Below, piece by piece: positions 39,773 through 50,590 of a DNA stretch of 64,000 nucleotides (its first letter is position 1; each line of letters opens with the position of its first letter). The notes below the pieces were generated by a model, which saw only the letters and a program-made list of their open reading frames with translations, had not been told where the DNA came from and did no database searches. Location: NCBI GenBank assembly GCA_019843655.1, contig JACDQD010000103.1, forward strand, positions 12,523,501 to 12,587,500. The letters are read 5' to 3'. Position numbers and translations under genes: made by a program. The stretch is from Lethocerus indicus. Lineage: Eukaryota; Arthropoda; Insecta; Hemiptera; Belostomatidae.

Positions 39773-40806
39773 TATTTTTTAGTCTAAATCACTGGACTCA
39801 TTTTCTTTCTGAAATATGAATATTTGTGAATATTATTTTTAATTTTTTTAATATACAATTTATTAATATAATTATTAATCATTTAATAGTTTAAAAGATA
39901 TTGTAATCCGTGAGTTGAACTATTAGAAATCAAAAATTCAACGCCTAGAAATTTTGACCCAGGATCCTTTTTCTTTCGGGTTATAGCGGAGCTTCCGTAG
40001 TTGTCGCCGTTTTGCGTGGGGGCCGGTGTAGCGCCCCAGGCCCCAGGGGCCAAAGAGAGGGATAGAGATAGATGGACGGACTGTGAGTGGGAAAGAGACG
40101 ACGACGGCGGCGGCGGCGGCGGTGCTCTCTCGGGGCTAAATCGGGACCGGATAGCGTGGGCTGAGGAGCCGGGCCGAAGGGGGGGGGCCCTATCTCGGGC
40201 TGAATTAGGCAAGAGTGCGGAATCGCGGTAGCCCCTGGCCCGTTATTCGGCCGGCGACGCCTCAACGCCCACCATCAGAAGACGAAGAGGAAGAGGCCCC
40301 CCTTTCCACGCGGTCAAACTCTAGATAGCAATCAGAAACATTTTCAGTCTATCGGAGTAGGTAAAAAAAAATTCATTTATCACACTACTGAGACTCCATT
40401 GACACCTGTAGACATAATTCTACTTACATGTACAGAAGGTAAATTTCTTCTTTCAAAACGGTTCTCATAATGTACCGCGAAACTGTGTTTCAACCCCCTA
40501 CGTGCATTTCTGACTGATGAATATTTCTACGAGAAATAAAACATGAAATTCTTGCAATGCTGTTCAACTCTTAGGCAGTACTAAATATATAGAACTGTAG
40601 ATGCAAACAGTATGTATTGTGTACGGAACCCGTCTATGGTACTTATTTTAGGTTCGACGCTATAGATAAAGAAGATTTCGATTAGTAGTTAACAATTAAG
40701 TTTGTGAATTCGGCTTCATTGAAAGTCATCCCATAACTCATTATAAATACATATATATTTATATAATATATGTTCTATACGTTATAAGAAGCGTTATTAG
40801 ATGCCC
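39773..40806. other. Intergenic DNA with a GC-rich island
   Basis: The island at about 39985-40310 is GC-rich and carries a CGG triplet repeat. Frames of 76-109 codons open on both strands over it (minus 39883-40212, minus 39981-40265, plus 40001-40231), which argues for composition. The flanks are AT-rich and empty. Confidence 0.45.
40098..40122 (+). repeat. (CGA)(CGG)n triplet repeat
   Basis: Tandem CGA then CGG/GGC triplets inside a GC-rich island. Confidence 0.9.
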
Positions 40807-41060
40807 AAAAATGCGGTTTTTAGGCCGAAAAGTGGGGTTTTTTGACGAAGAAACGGCTCAAAATGCGGTTCTTAGGCCGAAAAATGTGGTTTTTTGACGA
40901 AAAGTGGCCCAAAAATGCGGTTTTTTGTCCTAACAATGGGGTTTTTGACAAAAATGCGGTTTTTAGGCCCAACAATGTGGTTTTTTCACGAAAAATCGGC
41001 CCGAAAATGCGGTTTTTTGGCCGAAAAATCGGCTTAAAAATTCGGTTTTTAGGCCCAATT
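40807..41060 (+). repeat. 52-base minisatellite, open on both strands
   Basis: Each unit carries aaaatgcggtttttaggcc followed by a variant arm such as gtggttttttgacgaaaa. The word atgcgg begins at 40811, 40863, 40915, 40954 and 41007, and a variant (attcgg) at 41040. Spacings are thus 52, 52, 39, 53 and 33, meaning 52-base units with two shortened ones. Minus-strand reading gives repeats like PKNRIFGPIF (within 40820-41227, 135 codons); plus-strand reading gives repeats like NAVF (40842-41117, 91 codons). Length changes that are multiples of three or near it keep both frames open. No protein family is recognised. Confidence 0.85.
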
Positions 41061-41983
41061 TTTGTTACGAAATATTGGACAAAAAATACGGAGTACGAAA
41101 TACCGGCATCTTCCTGATTTTCAATAAAAGTAGTTGTTCGAAAGTAGCAACCAAGTTTCAGAAATTTATACAATAATATAGCCCATTTTGAATGTGACTG
41201 CTTTGGAATTTTGGAACAACCTGCCAAATTCGGTAGGACGTGGTGAATAGAAATCTCGGCTTAGAATATACCGGTTGAACAGGAAATACAGATAAGTTCG
41301 ACTATTATTAGCATGTTTCTTACATATCTCAGTTAATCTATAGGATTATATCGGGACGTTTATGATTTAATTCAACTCGAATAGCTTTTTGTAGAACGTG
41401 CGCAGTGTATAAAACTCGGTTTGGAATGGACATATTCTCGAGTTACAAATCGTCCTTTAGAACTCTAGAACTGTTATAGATTAGAATTGAAGTCTTTCTT
41501 TGAAGATCTCTTCAAGTAGAGGGGAAGTTATTCCGAAAATATTCCTTTTAACAATAAATCCTAGGCCAGCACCAAAAGAGAACCAAGAAAGAGAAACAAA
41601 ATGTGACCGAATATTGCTTTGGGGGATTGCTAGTACAGTCCACTAACATTGGCCTACTTCAGCTTCGATCAACTTGAAACTGCGTAGGCACACCGACGTC
41701 CAACTGCCTAAATGCCTTATTTATTTTTAAACAAGGACTTTTATTTACGGGAAATATATTCTCATACATAATCTATGTAGTTATTATTTTACATTTGGTG
41801 CGTAGGCTTATTTTACACCTGACCATTTGAGTGGTTTAGTGTGTTTTGGCTCGAGCGACTTAACCTTCTAAGCTTATTCGAAGGACGAAGGTCCTTTACC
41901 CACCCTGTCTAACCCTGGCTCAAATGATACATTTCTCAAGATCTGTTCAAGAGACTGTTCAAATGCTTTACATTTATTTGTAG
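41061..41983. other. AT-rich intergenic DNA
   Basis: No gene, repeat or RNA signal that I can support. Confidence 0.5.
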
Positions 41984-42066
41984 GTACATATTTAGTGGTG
42001 CACGAGGGCTTGGAATACCATCTGACTTGCTCTCATGCCAAACCAGTTTCGACTACTCGTCATTTA
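41984..42066 (-). mobile_element. Fold-back element, copy G (decayed remnant, tail on the left)
   Basis: Degenerate match to the tail and outer arm: tacatatttagtggt and cgagggcttggaatacc, then a deletion, then caaaccagtttcgactactcgtca. The order and orientation follow copies A and C. No right arm and no clear duplication remain. Confidence 0.5.
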
Positions 42067-42754
42067 ACTGTCATTAACCTTTTGCCGTATTTGTAATTTT
42101 CTATAGCCTTCGGACACTCGAAGGAAAATAAATTCACATATCGAGCAGAGCTCATATTGGGAATTACTTAAGAACAATCATCGATTTGAAACCCCCTCTG
42201 CGGAAGGAGTAAGGCCTATTCGTAATTCTCTATGCGACTCGGATATCACAGTCCGATTCAACTTGTTTTTCGAGGCGAAGCTTTTCATGTCGCTGAGGAA
42301 GGAAGAAAAGACGCGAAGTAAGGAAGGAAGGAAGGATGGGAGGAAGGGAGAGAGGCTGCAGAAGAAATCTGTCAATTATAAAGGTGGTATTGTGTCCCGC
42401 TTCACGGAGCTTGAGTCGAGAAGGGCGGCCCATGTTTGGAGAACAGACGAGCTTCAATCCACAATTACAGCGCCGGCGACAGATAAAAATATATAACCGC
42501 TAACGCGGAGCTCTCTTAATTAAATCAGTTTCGTATCAACGATTCAATTGTAACCGGCGGGTGGTGGAGGCCTCGCTTCGTTAGACTCGAATGCTTTCAT
42601 CCCTTTTTAAGGCCCCCATCGATTTTCCGCACAACTTGTTACGTTGGCCTATCCAACACGATTGAAGGCAAAAAGAATACGCTATCTGCAATAGTCATCG
42701 AATATCGGTGCACCGTTTTCCTGTGATTCGAAAGATCATCATATTTTAAATACA
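42067..42754. other. Intergenic DNA with a GGAA-rich tract
   Basis: A purine tract of GGAA-type units runs at about 42295-42355. Frames of 65-77 codons cross it on both strands and are low-complexity. No gene is supported. Confidence 0.5.
42295..42355 (+). repeat. GGAA-rich purine tract
   Basis: Clusters of GGAA and GAAG units, interrupted. Confidence 0.8.
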
Positions 42755-42769
42755 AAACTGTTTAAAAGA
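42755..42769 (+). repeat. Target-site duplication of copy D, left
   Basis: aaactgtttaaaaga is identical to 43080-43094. The first four bases may overlap the element's own 3' end (...gttaaac), so the duplication proper is 11-15 bases. Confidence 0.65.
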
Positions 42770-43079
42770 ACGTAGGTTTGTGGTGTTTCTGTCTCCTCTC
42801 GCTGGTTTGATCTTTTGCCATAGCGGTTTCGGCTACTCACCATCTTCAGTAGCGGTGTAAGTCACTTTAGATGTTCTTTGTACTATCAGTACAAGTGACA
42901 GTGTCAGTGCAGTGACGTTATCCCAAAAATATCCAAAGTGTTAAAAGTGACTAACACCACAACAGAAGATGGCGAGCAGCCGAAACCGGTCTAGCAAAAG
43001 ACAAAACCAGCGAGAGGAGACAGAAACACCACAAAACTACGGTATTCCAACCCCTCGCAGACCAAAAAACAGGTATGTT
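42770..43079 (+). mobile_element. Fold-back element, copy D (most complete, tail on the right)
   Basis: Starts at acgtaggtttgtgg, directly after the left duplication. The left arm (42770-42860) and right arm (about 42950-43040) are inverted copies. The right side then adds the tail ggtattccaacccctcgcag...aaacaggtatgtt. The apex contains tactatcagtacaagtgacag. The tail begins and, in copy F, ends with the word ggtattccaa, a near-tandem repeat at the 3' end. Flanking 15-base direct repeats are exact, so this is a recent or well-preserved insertion. Confidence 0.85.
42969..43072 (+). CDS. Putative first coding exon inside fold-back copy D
   Basis: ATG at 42969 (context gaagATGG) opens 34 codons plus two bases ending in AACAG, followed by GTATGT at 43073. 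The peptide runs MASSRNRSSKRQNQREE, then ETPQNYGIPTPRRPKNR. It is rich in Arg, Ser, Glu and Pro, with no domain recognised. The opposite arm of the same copy carries a decayed version (start followed by Val instead of Ala). The frame can be read past the donor to 43110 or so only as intronic sequence. No acceptor or second exon is identified in the window. Confidence 0.3.
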
Positions 43080-43094
43080 AAACTGTTTAAAAGA
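43080..43094 (+). repeat. Target-site duplication of copy D, right
   Basis: Exact 15-base partner of 42755-42769. Confidence 0.65.
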
Positions 43095-44619
43095 TCCTTT
43101 CTGTTATATTCAATTTAAAATTGACAACGGACGTGCTTTAACAGCAATTCTAGCTCTACAATTGAGCGAAACTAATTTCGGTTTTTCGTCATCCTCCGCA
43201 GTTGAACGTTTCATTATTTGCACTTTGTACTACATCATTTTAAGACCTGTTAAATGAAACGGACCTCTTACCTTCACCAAGTTCCAAATTTATGAGGGAA
43301 ATGAATGAAAATGTATGATAAACTACAACAATTCAACTTCAATACCCGTGCCTACAGTGTGAATTCCATCTGGCCCATTTAAGAAAGCGAAGTTCTCTTT
43401 TCTCTCTCTTCCTCTGTCTCTCTCTTTCTATACTATAAATAAAGGGGCTATAATTTATTCTGAAAACTATCGCGCCGGAAATAGAATTCAGATAAGGAGT
43501 CAATTCGTTTCTTCCTCTGGCATTCTTCTACGGTTTAGTCAGGTTTGTTACCCACCGGTTTTGGGGACAAGTTGGGGGAGGACTGGTTTGTTCTCACCCG
43601 GGTGTGCCCCGTGGGTGGAATCCTGTCTCTGCCGCTAGTGAACCCCTTCCAAAAGCACGGATAATTTGGTAAATCGTTTTCAGAACGGATTTAAAGCAAT
43701 ACAAACAAGGAAAAATTATTATGTTCTGAATCCCGTCCAAAACAATTGTCAATTGTGCCAATTGTGTTCTAAAGATTTACTGTTACGGGATTAACTTTGC
43801 ATGAAATTCCCAATGTTCCTCTCAGACAACCGTGCCGGATAATCTCCTCCATTTTCTCCATTTTTGTTTAGTTTATGTGTCAACTATTAAAAACTGAAAT
43901 TGTCCGCCGGCGTAACGCCAACTAACTATTATCCTGTAAATGGCTTTGAGCGCGCAACAGGCGGCGCCGGCAAATTGAAAACACGTCGTGAAAACTACTT
44001 TTAATTATTGTGTTCTCGGGATTGTCCGATACCTTAAACTGTCGAGGCGCCTCTCTTTAATTGTCCTTTTAACGATCCCAGAGGCATTTAATGAAAGCCA
44101 GATTAAAATTTTCTTTTTTACTGCCTCTCTAAACTGTCTGCATCCGGAGCTTAGGAGTAGACAAATAATCACGGGTTTTTTAAAAAAATTATCTACTTAA
44201 AATCGTACGGTGGGGGGAATCATAAAATTTGTATCATGTTTTAAATTACTTAGCTCACGGCGGGAGGTAACGACTAAAAAGAAAAGAGAAACAAAAGCGA
44301 TTAGAACTGGTTCTATAAATGACCGGGCAATTAAGTACTGGCGAGTTCTGACACTCAATTCGAGAAGAATGATACCTCGGTGAATAATTAAAAGGAAAGA
44401 AGAAAATGCTAATTTCTTTTTCCTCGAGGCGAACAGCCTCAGAGATCGGGCACTAAATCTCTCGGGGGACTCTCCCCCCTCCACTCGTCGATGGTGATTT
44501 AATGGAGACATAACGGAGTACTACTGTGCGTGGGGAAAGTGCCAAGGGAAGAGGGGACAATATATACCGGAATATTTCCGTTTCTATCCAGGTATTTGCG
44601 GTTCTAAAGAATAGGGGAC
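43095..44619. other. Intergenic DNA with a short CT tract
   Basis: CT-rich tract at 43394-43428. Frames of 60-104 codons (plus 43075-43257, plus 43988-44200, minus 44197-44511) are unrecognised. No gene is supported. Confidence 0.5.
43394..43428 (+). repeat. CT-rich microsatellite
   Basis: Interrupted CT dinucleotide tract. Confidence 0.85.
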
Positions 44620-44676
44620 GGAACGGAGAAGACCGGGTAGGATAGAGACTACCGGGAGCTTACGGGATATGGGCAC

Positions 44677-44890
44677 GGCTAGGACAGTGGGCTGGTCTGG
44701 AGGAGACCAGCAGAAGAGAAATCTGAAGTCGGTCGACATTTTCTAGTGAACGATGGAGGTCATTTGAAGGTGACCGGGTTGTATACATAACCGCTGCGAC
44801 CTTCAAATGACCTCTGTAGTTCTCTAAGAAAATTCGAATTCAGTTTTTTCTTCCCCTGGTCTCCTCCAGTCCAGCCCACTGCCCTTAGCT
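44677..44890. mobile_element. Second, unrelated long hairpin (fold-back element)
   Basis: Left arm 44677-44771 and right arm 44799-44890 are inverted copies around a 27-base loop. The innermost 15 bases (gtcatttgaaggt side) are exact, as are cagtgggctgg and ctggaggagaccag apart from single changes. Weaker similarity seems to continue outward to about 44620 and 44945. The arms share no sequence with the MASSRN fold-back family, and the start codon in the arm is soon followed by a stop. It abuts an AT microsatellite. It fits a MITE or fold-back element; a microRNA-like precursor is unlikely at this length but an endogenous siRNA hairpin is conceivable. Confidence 0.75.
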
Positions 44891-44967
44891 CAATCCATTG
44901 GCCGCCCGGCATTCGCGTTCTTCCTATGGCCAGGCCTACTCCTCGTTACTACTATCACTCCGTTTAA

Positions 44968-44970
<3 letters not shown>

Positions 44971-45012
<42 letters not shown>
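44971..45012 (+). repeat. (AT)21 microsatellite
   Basis: Pure AT dinucleotides, next to the long hairpin. Confidence 0.96.
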
Positions 45013-45016
<4 letters not shown>

Positions 45017-46480
45017 AATATATGTAATAAACATATCCATATATATTTTTATAGATATTAAATATTCCATACTCATCTAACTATTAATATAAATTCAGCA
45101 ATTGTTATTTCATCATGGATTTACAGCGGTACTCTGTAATTATTTACCTCCAATATATTGTTTATATTTCCTGTTTTCTATCATATAGAAGCAGATAACT
45201 TTTACGAATAATACTTAAATTATGTTTCTATATCCGAACTCTAGACGTCTGGCGCATTCTAGAAAAGAATAATATCGGGACTATAGGGTAAAATATTGAT
45301 AAAACTTTGATGATCTGAGTAAATTCGCATGTGAAGCTTGAAATAAAAAGTGACTATTCACATCTCATAATACTTAAACCGTATGAAATTTAAATATGAA
45401 CGAGATAGCCCGGATAAGTGATCACTTTATTTAAGTAGAAGTGAGATTAACTAACGTTTAGTTATGGCAAGAACGTTTAAAAAAATAGGAAATAGGAAAA
45501 CATTACTTTATATTTAAAAAAGGCAGGTGGGAATGACTTAATTTTGTTTATCATGTTGTATGTTTTACATTATTTTAACTTAGAATAGAATTAGTAATAT
45601 TATTTTAAAATAATAATAATTCGTATAATGATACAATAATATTTTAACTTGAATTAGCATTTATGAATCTCTGTTGTAAATAAATGATGCCCTTGTTCGT
45701 TGAACCTCTATAGCCATTTTAAATGCGACACTGTCTATTAAACTAACATATAGTAATATTATAAGCATATAGCCTTTTAATAGAAATTTATTACAACATA
45801 ATAGGGCACTTTAACTAGCAGTCGCATCGTTATCCCTGTGAAGCTGTTGAAGTTTTATCTACACTAACCGCCTCGCGGTTTCTCTTATTTTAACGTAGGC
45901 CATTAATATGTAGAACCGCTTCATTATACGGAGAATTTATTTTTTGATCGTGTAATTTAATTTCCCGCAATTATTAAAGGGGAGTTCGCGGAATATTAGA
46001 AAAGCGGTCTTGGGCACTTCAGTGAGGCAAGTCGGAAGGCCGCCTCATAAAATGCTTTCGGCCCATTTATTTCACATTTAAATTGTTAGATAGCACGAAG
46101 TAATAAAGTTATAAGAGGTACGGTGCAATTGCAGGCCTATGTCCTATGGCATTACCCGTGGCTGCCCCGGCCAGCTTCGATGAAAAAGGTAAACCGTATA
46201 AATAAAGATAAATGTCTATTAACGCGTAAGAAATTACTGCAACCTGTCCACAATATTATAGGGACATAATTGCACTTAATTAAGTTTCCTAACTTGAAAC
46301 ATCAGTTTTTTTTGGTACTAAAAAGATTTTAATTTTTTCGTAGTCCAGATCCCATCAGAGAAATGCGTCATACAATGAGATCCTGGGGTTTACTTTGGTA
46401 AACGTGAGAAAATGAAATAGGAGGTAAATTATTATACATTAGACTGGAACATTCTAATAGCAGTCGAGTGAATTCCACAG
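45013..46480. other. AT-rich intergenic DNA
   Basis: Very AT-rich with AATAAT and TTATTA words; frames are all short. No feature that I can support. Confidence 0.55.
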
Positions 46481-48784
46481 TTCGAGACAGTTTTGATGTT
46501 CGATTCGGACTATAAAACACAAATCAATATTTGGGCGTGTCAACATTCCTTATTCGTTTTTACGAGACGACAGTCGGGATTTTTAAGCGTTTTTCTGTCT
46601 TATACCACTGCGCGTTGTTTCCCCCCTCCGGTCGCCTTTTACGGTCGTTGGCGACAGTGCCCGTGCTGTTTCTTATTCGAAGAAATTTCAAGAAAAGAGG
46701 ACTTTACCGGGTGACTCAGCCACTAATTAAATCTTCAGACGGGGGTTAAAACGGAAATGCAAATCGTCTCAATAAAAGGCCGGCTCAAACGGCATCGGCC
46801 GAGTCTCGGACTCCGAGGTATTAAATTACACGGGGCTCTCCCTCAACAATCCCCTCTCTTTCACTGGGTCTTATTTACGAGCGCTCATCCGTGTTACCCT
46901 CATAAACCAGAGAAAGGGGGGACGTCCACGACCCCCATTAACCGATCACAACCCGGCACTTCTTAGATTTCTTAAAATCCCACCATTTACAATAATATAT
47001 ACCACACATGTCTTCTACTACACATATTAGCAAAAAAGATTTTCTTATCTGAATTGCTCCATGCGAGGGGGGGAGGTTGAAATTTCATTGTTTACCTTAA
47101 AAAACTGAAGAAAAATCTGTCATCATATGTAAACTTCAATATCTATAATAATCATAGACTTAAAAAGACAAGCTTTAAGAAAAGCAATTAAGGGCGGAGC
47201 AGCCACGATAACACGGTTTATAGATAGGTTCAGGGCTAAAAATGAACTTGATACATCAACATTTCCCGAAACCCGCTGAAAATACTCCGCTCGCAAGTTG
47301 GCTTAATGCTTAAAAAAAGAGGGGAATATTAATTTATTCGGAGGAGAGTTATGCAAGAAAATTATGAGGGAGGTTAAAAAAAAGAGGCGTTTACAGTCTG
47401 AGATAAGGGCTCCCTGTGGCCTTTTAAAGACGGTTGTTTCCAGACAAGCCGGGACGGTTTTTAATGGAGCTGTTCCCTCCCCGTCAAGTAACGTCCAATT
47501 AAATGAGGTTTTTCCTAAACCGCCCGCAGGGCTAATCGGGCCGGCGAGGTTTTTGCGATCACCGAATGAATAATCTTCACTGGATATGATGCCACGCATT
47601 TTTACATCTAGCCTCTTTCTTCGATATGTGGAGCCCACCTTCATGTCGGTATATAACTCATCCCAGCGAAGCTTTTCATGGCTATCGTTAATTTGGTGCT
47701 TTCTTCTGTCGGGCTAAATCCATTTTATAACCCGTTCCTGTTCGCTCGGGTTGATTTTCTTCAGTTGACCGGAGCCTTAATTTGTTTTCGCCATTTCAAA
47801 ATTTATACTTATTTATGGATTATGTCTTATGATAGTATTTGACTTCTAATTAGCGCGCGATAATTCGTTCTCGGATCATTTAAAAAAATTCATTCACGTA
47901 ATTTTGCCGTTCGAAAGACTTTTTTTAAATGTACAAAATTACATAGTCGTAATAGATCGAATAATTCACTTTACTTTTTATTTTCGATACAAGTATAACA
48001 TATAATATATCGCAGGACAACCCACGAGCGAATTTACACCTATACAACCCGCCGCGTGTAAAATTATTTGTAAAAGTGAAAAACAATTTTTACGGTTTTA
48101 CCAACACGCAGTGAAGATCCGGGAGTCGACCGTGAACATGTTCCGTCACTTTCCGTCTGGCGATAGCGATGTAATATATGTTTCAGTGTCCTCGCAATTT
48201 AGAACGAAGGGTCCCGTTTTATCGCTTTTTATTGCCACGCATATTTTCCATAATAATGTTGAACAATAAATAAAATTACTGTAGGTCTCCAATAAAGATA
48301 AGAAGCGGAATACGTACATTTAACTGAGCGATTGTGCACTCTGAATATATTTCATTCTCCCAGAATGCTCCAGTCACAGAATATTCTTTAATAGAATGAC
48401 ACGGACTAATGGAAGTCATCAGGGTTCGTTATTTGTGATATGGAGTGGAGACAGGTTTGCTCGACGCCCGTTGGTCCGTTCCCTGTCCCGGCTAGGGTCA
48501 AATACCTTTACGCCGGCGGGGGTCAAATGACTCATTAAGTTAAGTGTCAATGCGTCAAATTTCTTCGTTAATTAGTAATTTCACGTCAGTCAATCCGACA
48601 AAGTCTGAATGCAATTTCAGGGGCTTGATGTGTCCGCCTCGGTGCCGGCCGGGGCAATACCGTTCCCCGTTCAACTCACGTAACGGGCGATCGCTAATTT
48701 GTTTTTAGATTTGATTTCGACGCGCCATTTATCTTCACCAACACTTTGTTAGGCCTCAAACCGGTAATGAACGCTGAAAGGTCG

Positions 48785-48788
<4 letters not shown>
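46481..48788. other. Intergenic DNA with GC-rich islands
   Basis: GC-richer islands lie at about 46600-46960, 47400-47560 and 48470-48740. Frames of 69-113 codons occur on both strands (for example minus 47303-47644 against plus 47364-47573) and are unrecognised. An octamer core (atgcaaat) lies at 46757-46764. Confidence 0.45.

Positions 48789-48822
<34 letters not shown>
48789..48822 (+). repeat. (AT)17 microsatellite
   Basis: Thirty-four bases of pure AT. Confidence 0.96.
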
Positions 48823-48827
<5 letters not shown>

Positions 48828-50590
48828 AAAAAAAGATAGTAAAGATATTTTCATTCTTCACTCCCCCAACATATTAGAAGCCGCTGGCATTAGAAGTGGC
48901 GAAATATCCGCCAATTTAGTAATATAAATTATTATAGAATATAATAGTTGATCATAGCATAATGGAATTCTTGAAGAATTAATTATTGTTTCTATGACTA
49001 CCTATATAATTCACTGTCAATATCGCATTCGTAAAAACCAACAGGCGTACGAGTAAACGCAAATTTCGGATGGCCGTTCAAAGCGAGACTTTATTTTCCC
49101 CAACAAGCTTGTCGTCCCAGCGTTTTATTTTTATGATACCCGTGAAGAAGAAGAAGACGAAGAAGAAGAAGAAGAACAATGGTCACATTTCATTTTGTGC
49201 CGGCACTTTAATTTATCGCTCCATAAATTTCCTCGTTACACGGGACAGAACGGATGTTTTGTCAAATTCTGTCGGTGGGGGTGTGGAATAACGTCGAATT
49301 AATTCAGAAAGAAATACACATAATACATCTGCGGTTTGGTAACGGAACGCCGGAAAAAAAACCACAATGACACGTGGACACGGGGTTAATTTGACGTGGG
49401 TTCTCCCTCCCCCTCCACCACCACTTTTCCTTTTTGTCCCTATTTTCTTTTTGTTTTCTGTTTTGTTTTTAATTTATTAAACGTTCTCTCTCACTCTCCC
49501 CGGCTCTGTGTCAACTGTGCGCGGTGTCAAAACCTGTAAAGTAGGCGTTATAATGGGGGCGCGCGGTCGGGCCACCTTTTGACCCCAAATGAAATATTGA
49601 AAAAACCGTACACTGACAGGCCCTTTAATGCTAAACAACTAAACGCAATATGAAATTTGTTTCAGTCTTTTCTTTTTTTCTGGTTCGATATAATACATTT
49701 ATTCTGTTCGGCTCTCTCCCCCCGCATCATTAATCCTGTTGCACAATTTTCAAGCATTGTATTTCCAAGAGTGAATGGCCGACCCTGCATATCTTTTATG
49801 ACTTCCAGGAAATCGATTCTGACACATATTTCTTTGTTGAAAGTTTACGATGAGCATCCTTTGAGTTGATGGCACACGGGCAATTTTGCAATTTTACAAT
49901 GAGTAAAAGGAGGATAAACAATACTTTTATCAGACTTTACGGTGTACAGGTGATAATTATAGTGGGAAAATAGTCGCATCGTATTCTCGATAATTTCATT
50001 TCAGAGAAAACAAAGATTAGAGTTATGGAACACTCGTAAAATGTGAGAAAGGTAGATTCATAAAAATCGGATATTTAATTAATTTTGTTCAAAATATCAA
50101 TGAGCAAATATACGCGTTCTTGATTTACGAATGAAGCAACACTGAAAACTCTGAAAATATTAACTGGAATATTCATTATTCTCTCACTTAAAAGTAGAAT
50201 TGAGGCGTCTGTATTGTTGGACTGCATCAGTCAATGCGTGATTGCCTATATAGGCCGCCGGAATTGGTTGAGCGAAGCCCGGTACCCATGACAGTTCTTC
50301 CTTCAATATCATTGAATAGGGTTTAAAATTTTGTAATTTTAATTATACAAATGTGATATCCCTATTGATATCAAGTAGGGGATAAAGTAAATGTTTTTAT
50401 TTAGAAATATTCTATAATTATAATGACTTAAAATAGAAATTTCAGATCTGGGCGAAATGAAAATGCCGCAATTTGAGATTTTCGTGTCTCCGCATGCTGA
50501 TTTATTCTCATTTCCACATATTATTTTGTCCAAATAGGCCTAGTTTGAGTGAATTCAACGAAAAGCAGCATTAAATATTTTTTCCGGTGT
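48823..50590. other. AT-rich intergenic DNA
   Basis: Frames of 64-73 codons only. A GAA triplet repeat lies at 49144-49176 and a pyrimidine-rich GC patch near 49390-49520. No gene is supported. Confidence 0.5.
49144..49176 (+). repeat. (GAA)n triplet repeat
   Basis: About eleven GAA/AAG triplets with one CGA interruption. The Lys-rich open frame over it (49070-49291) is a product of the repeat. Confidence 0.92.
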
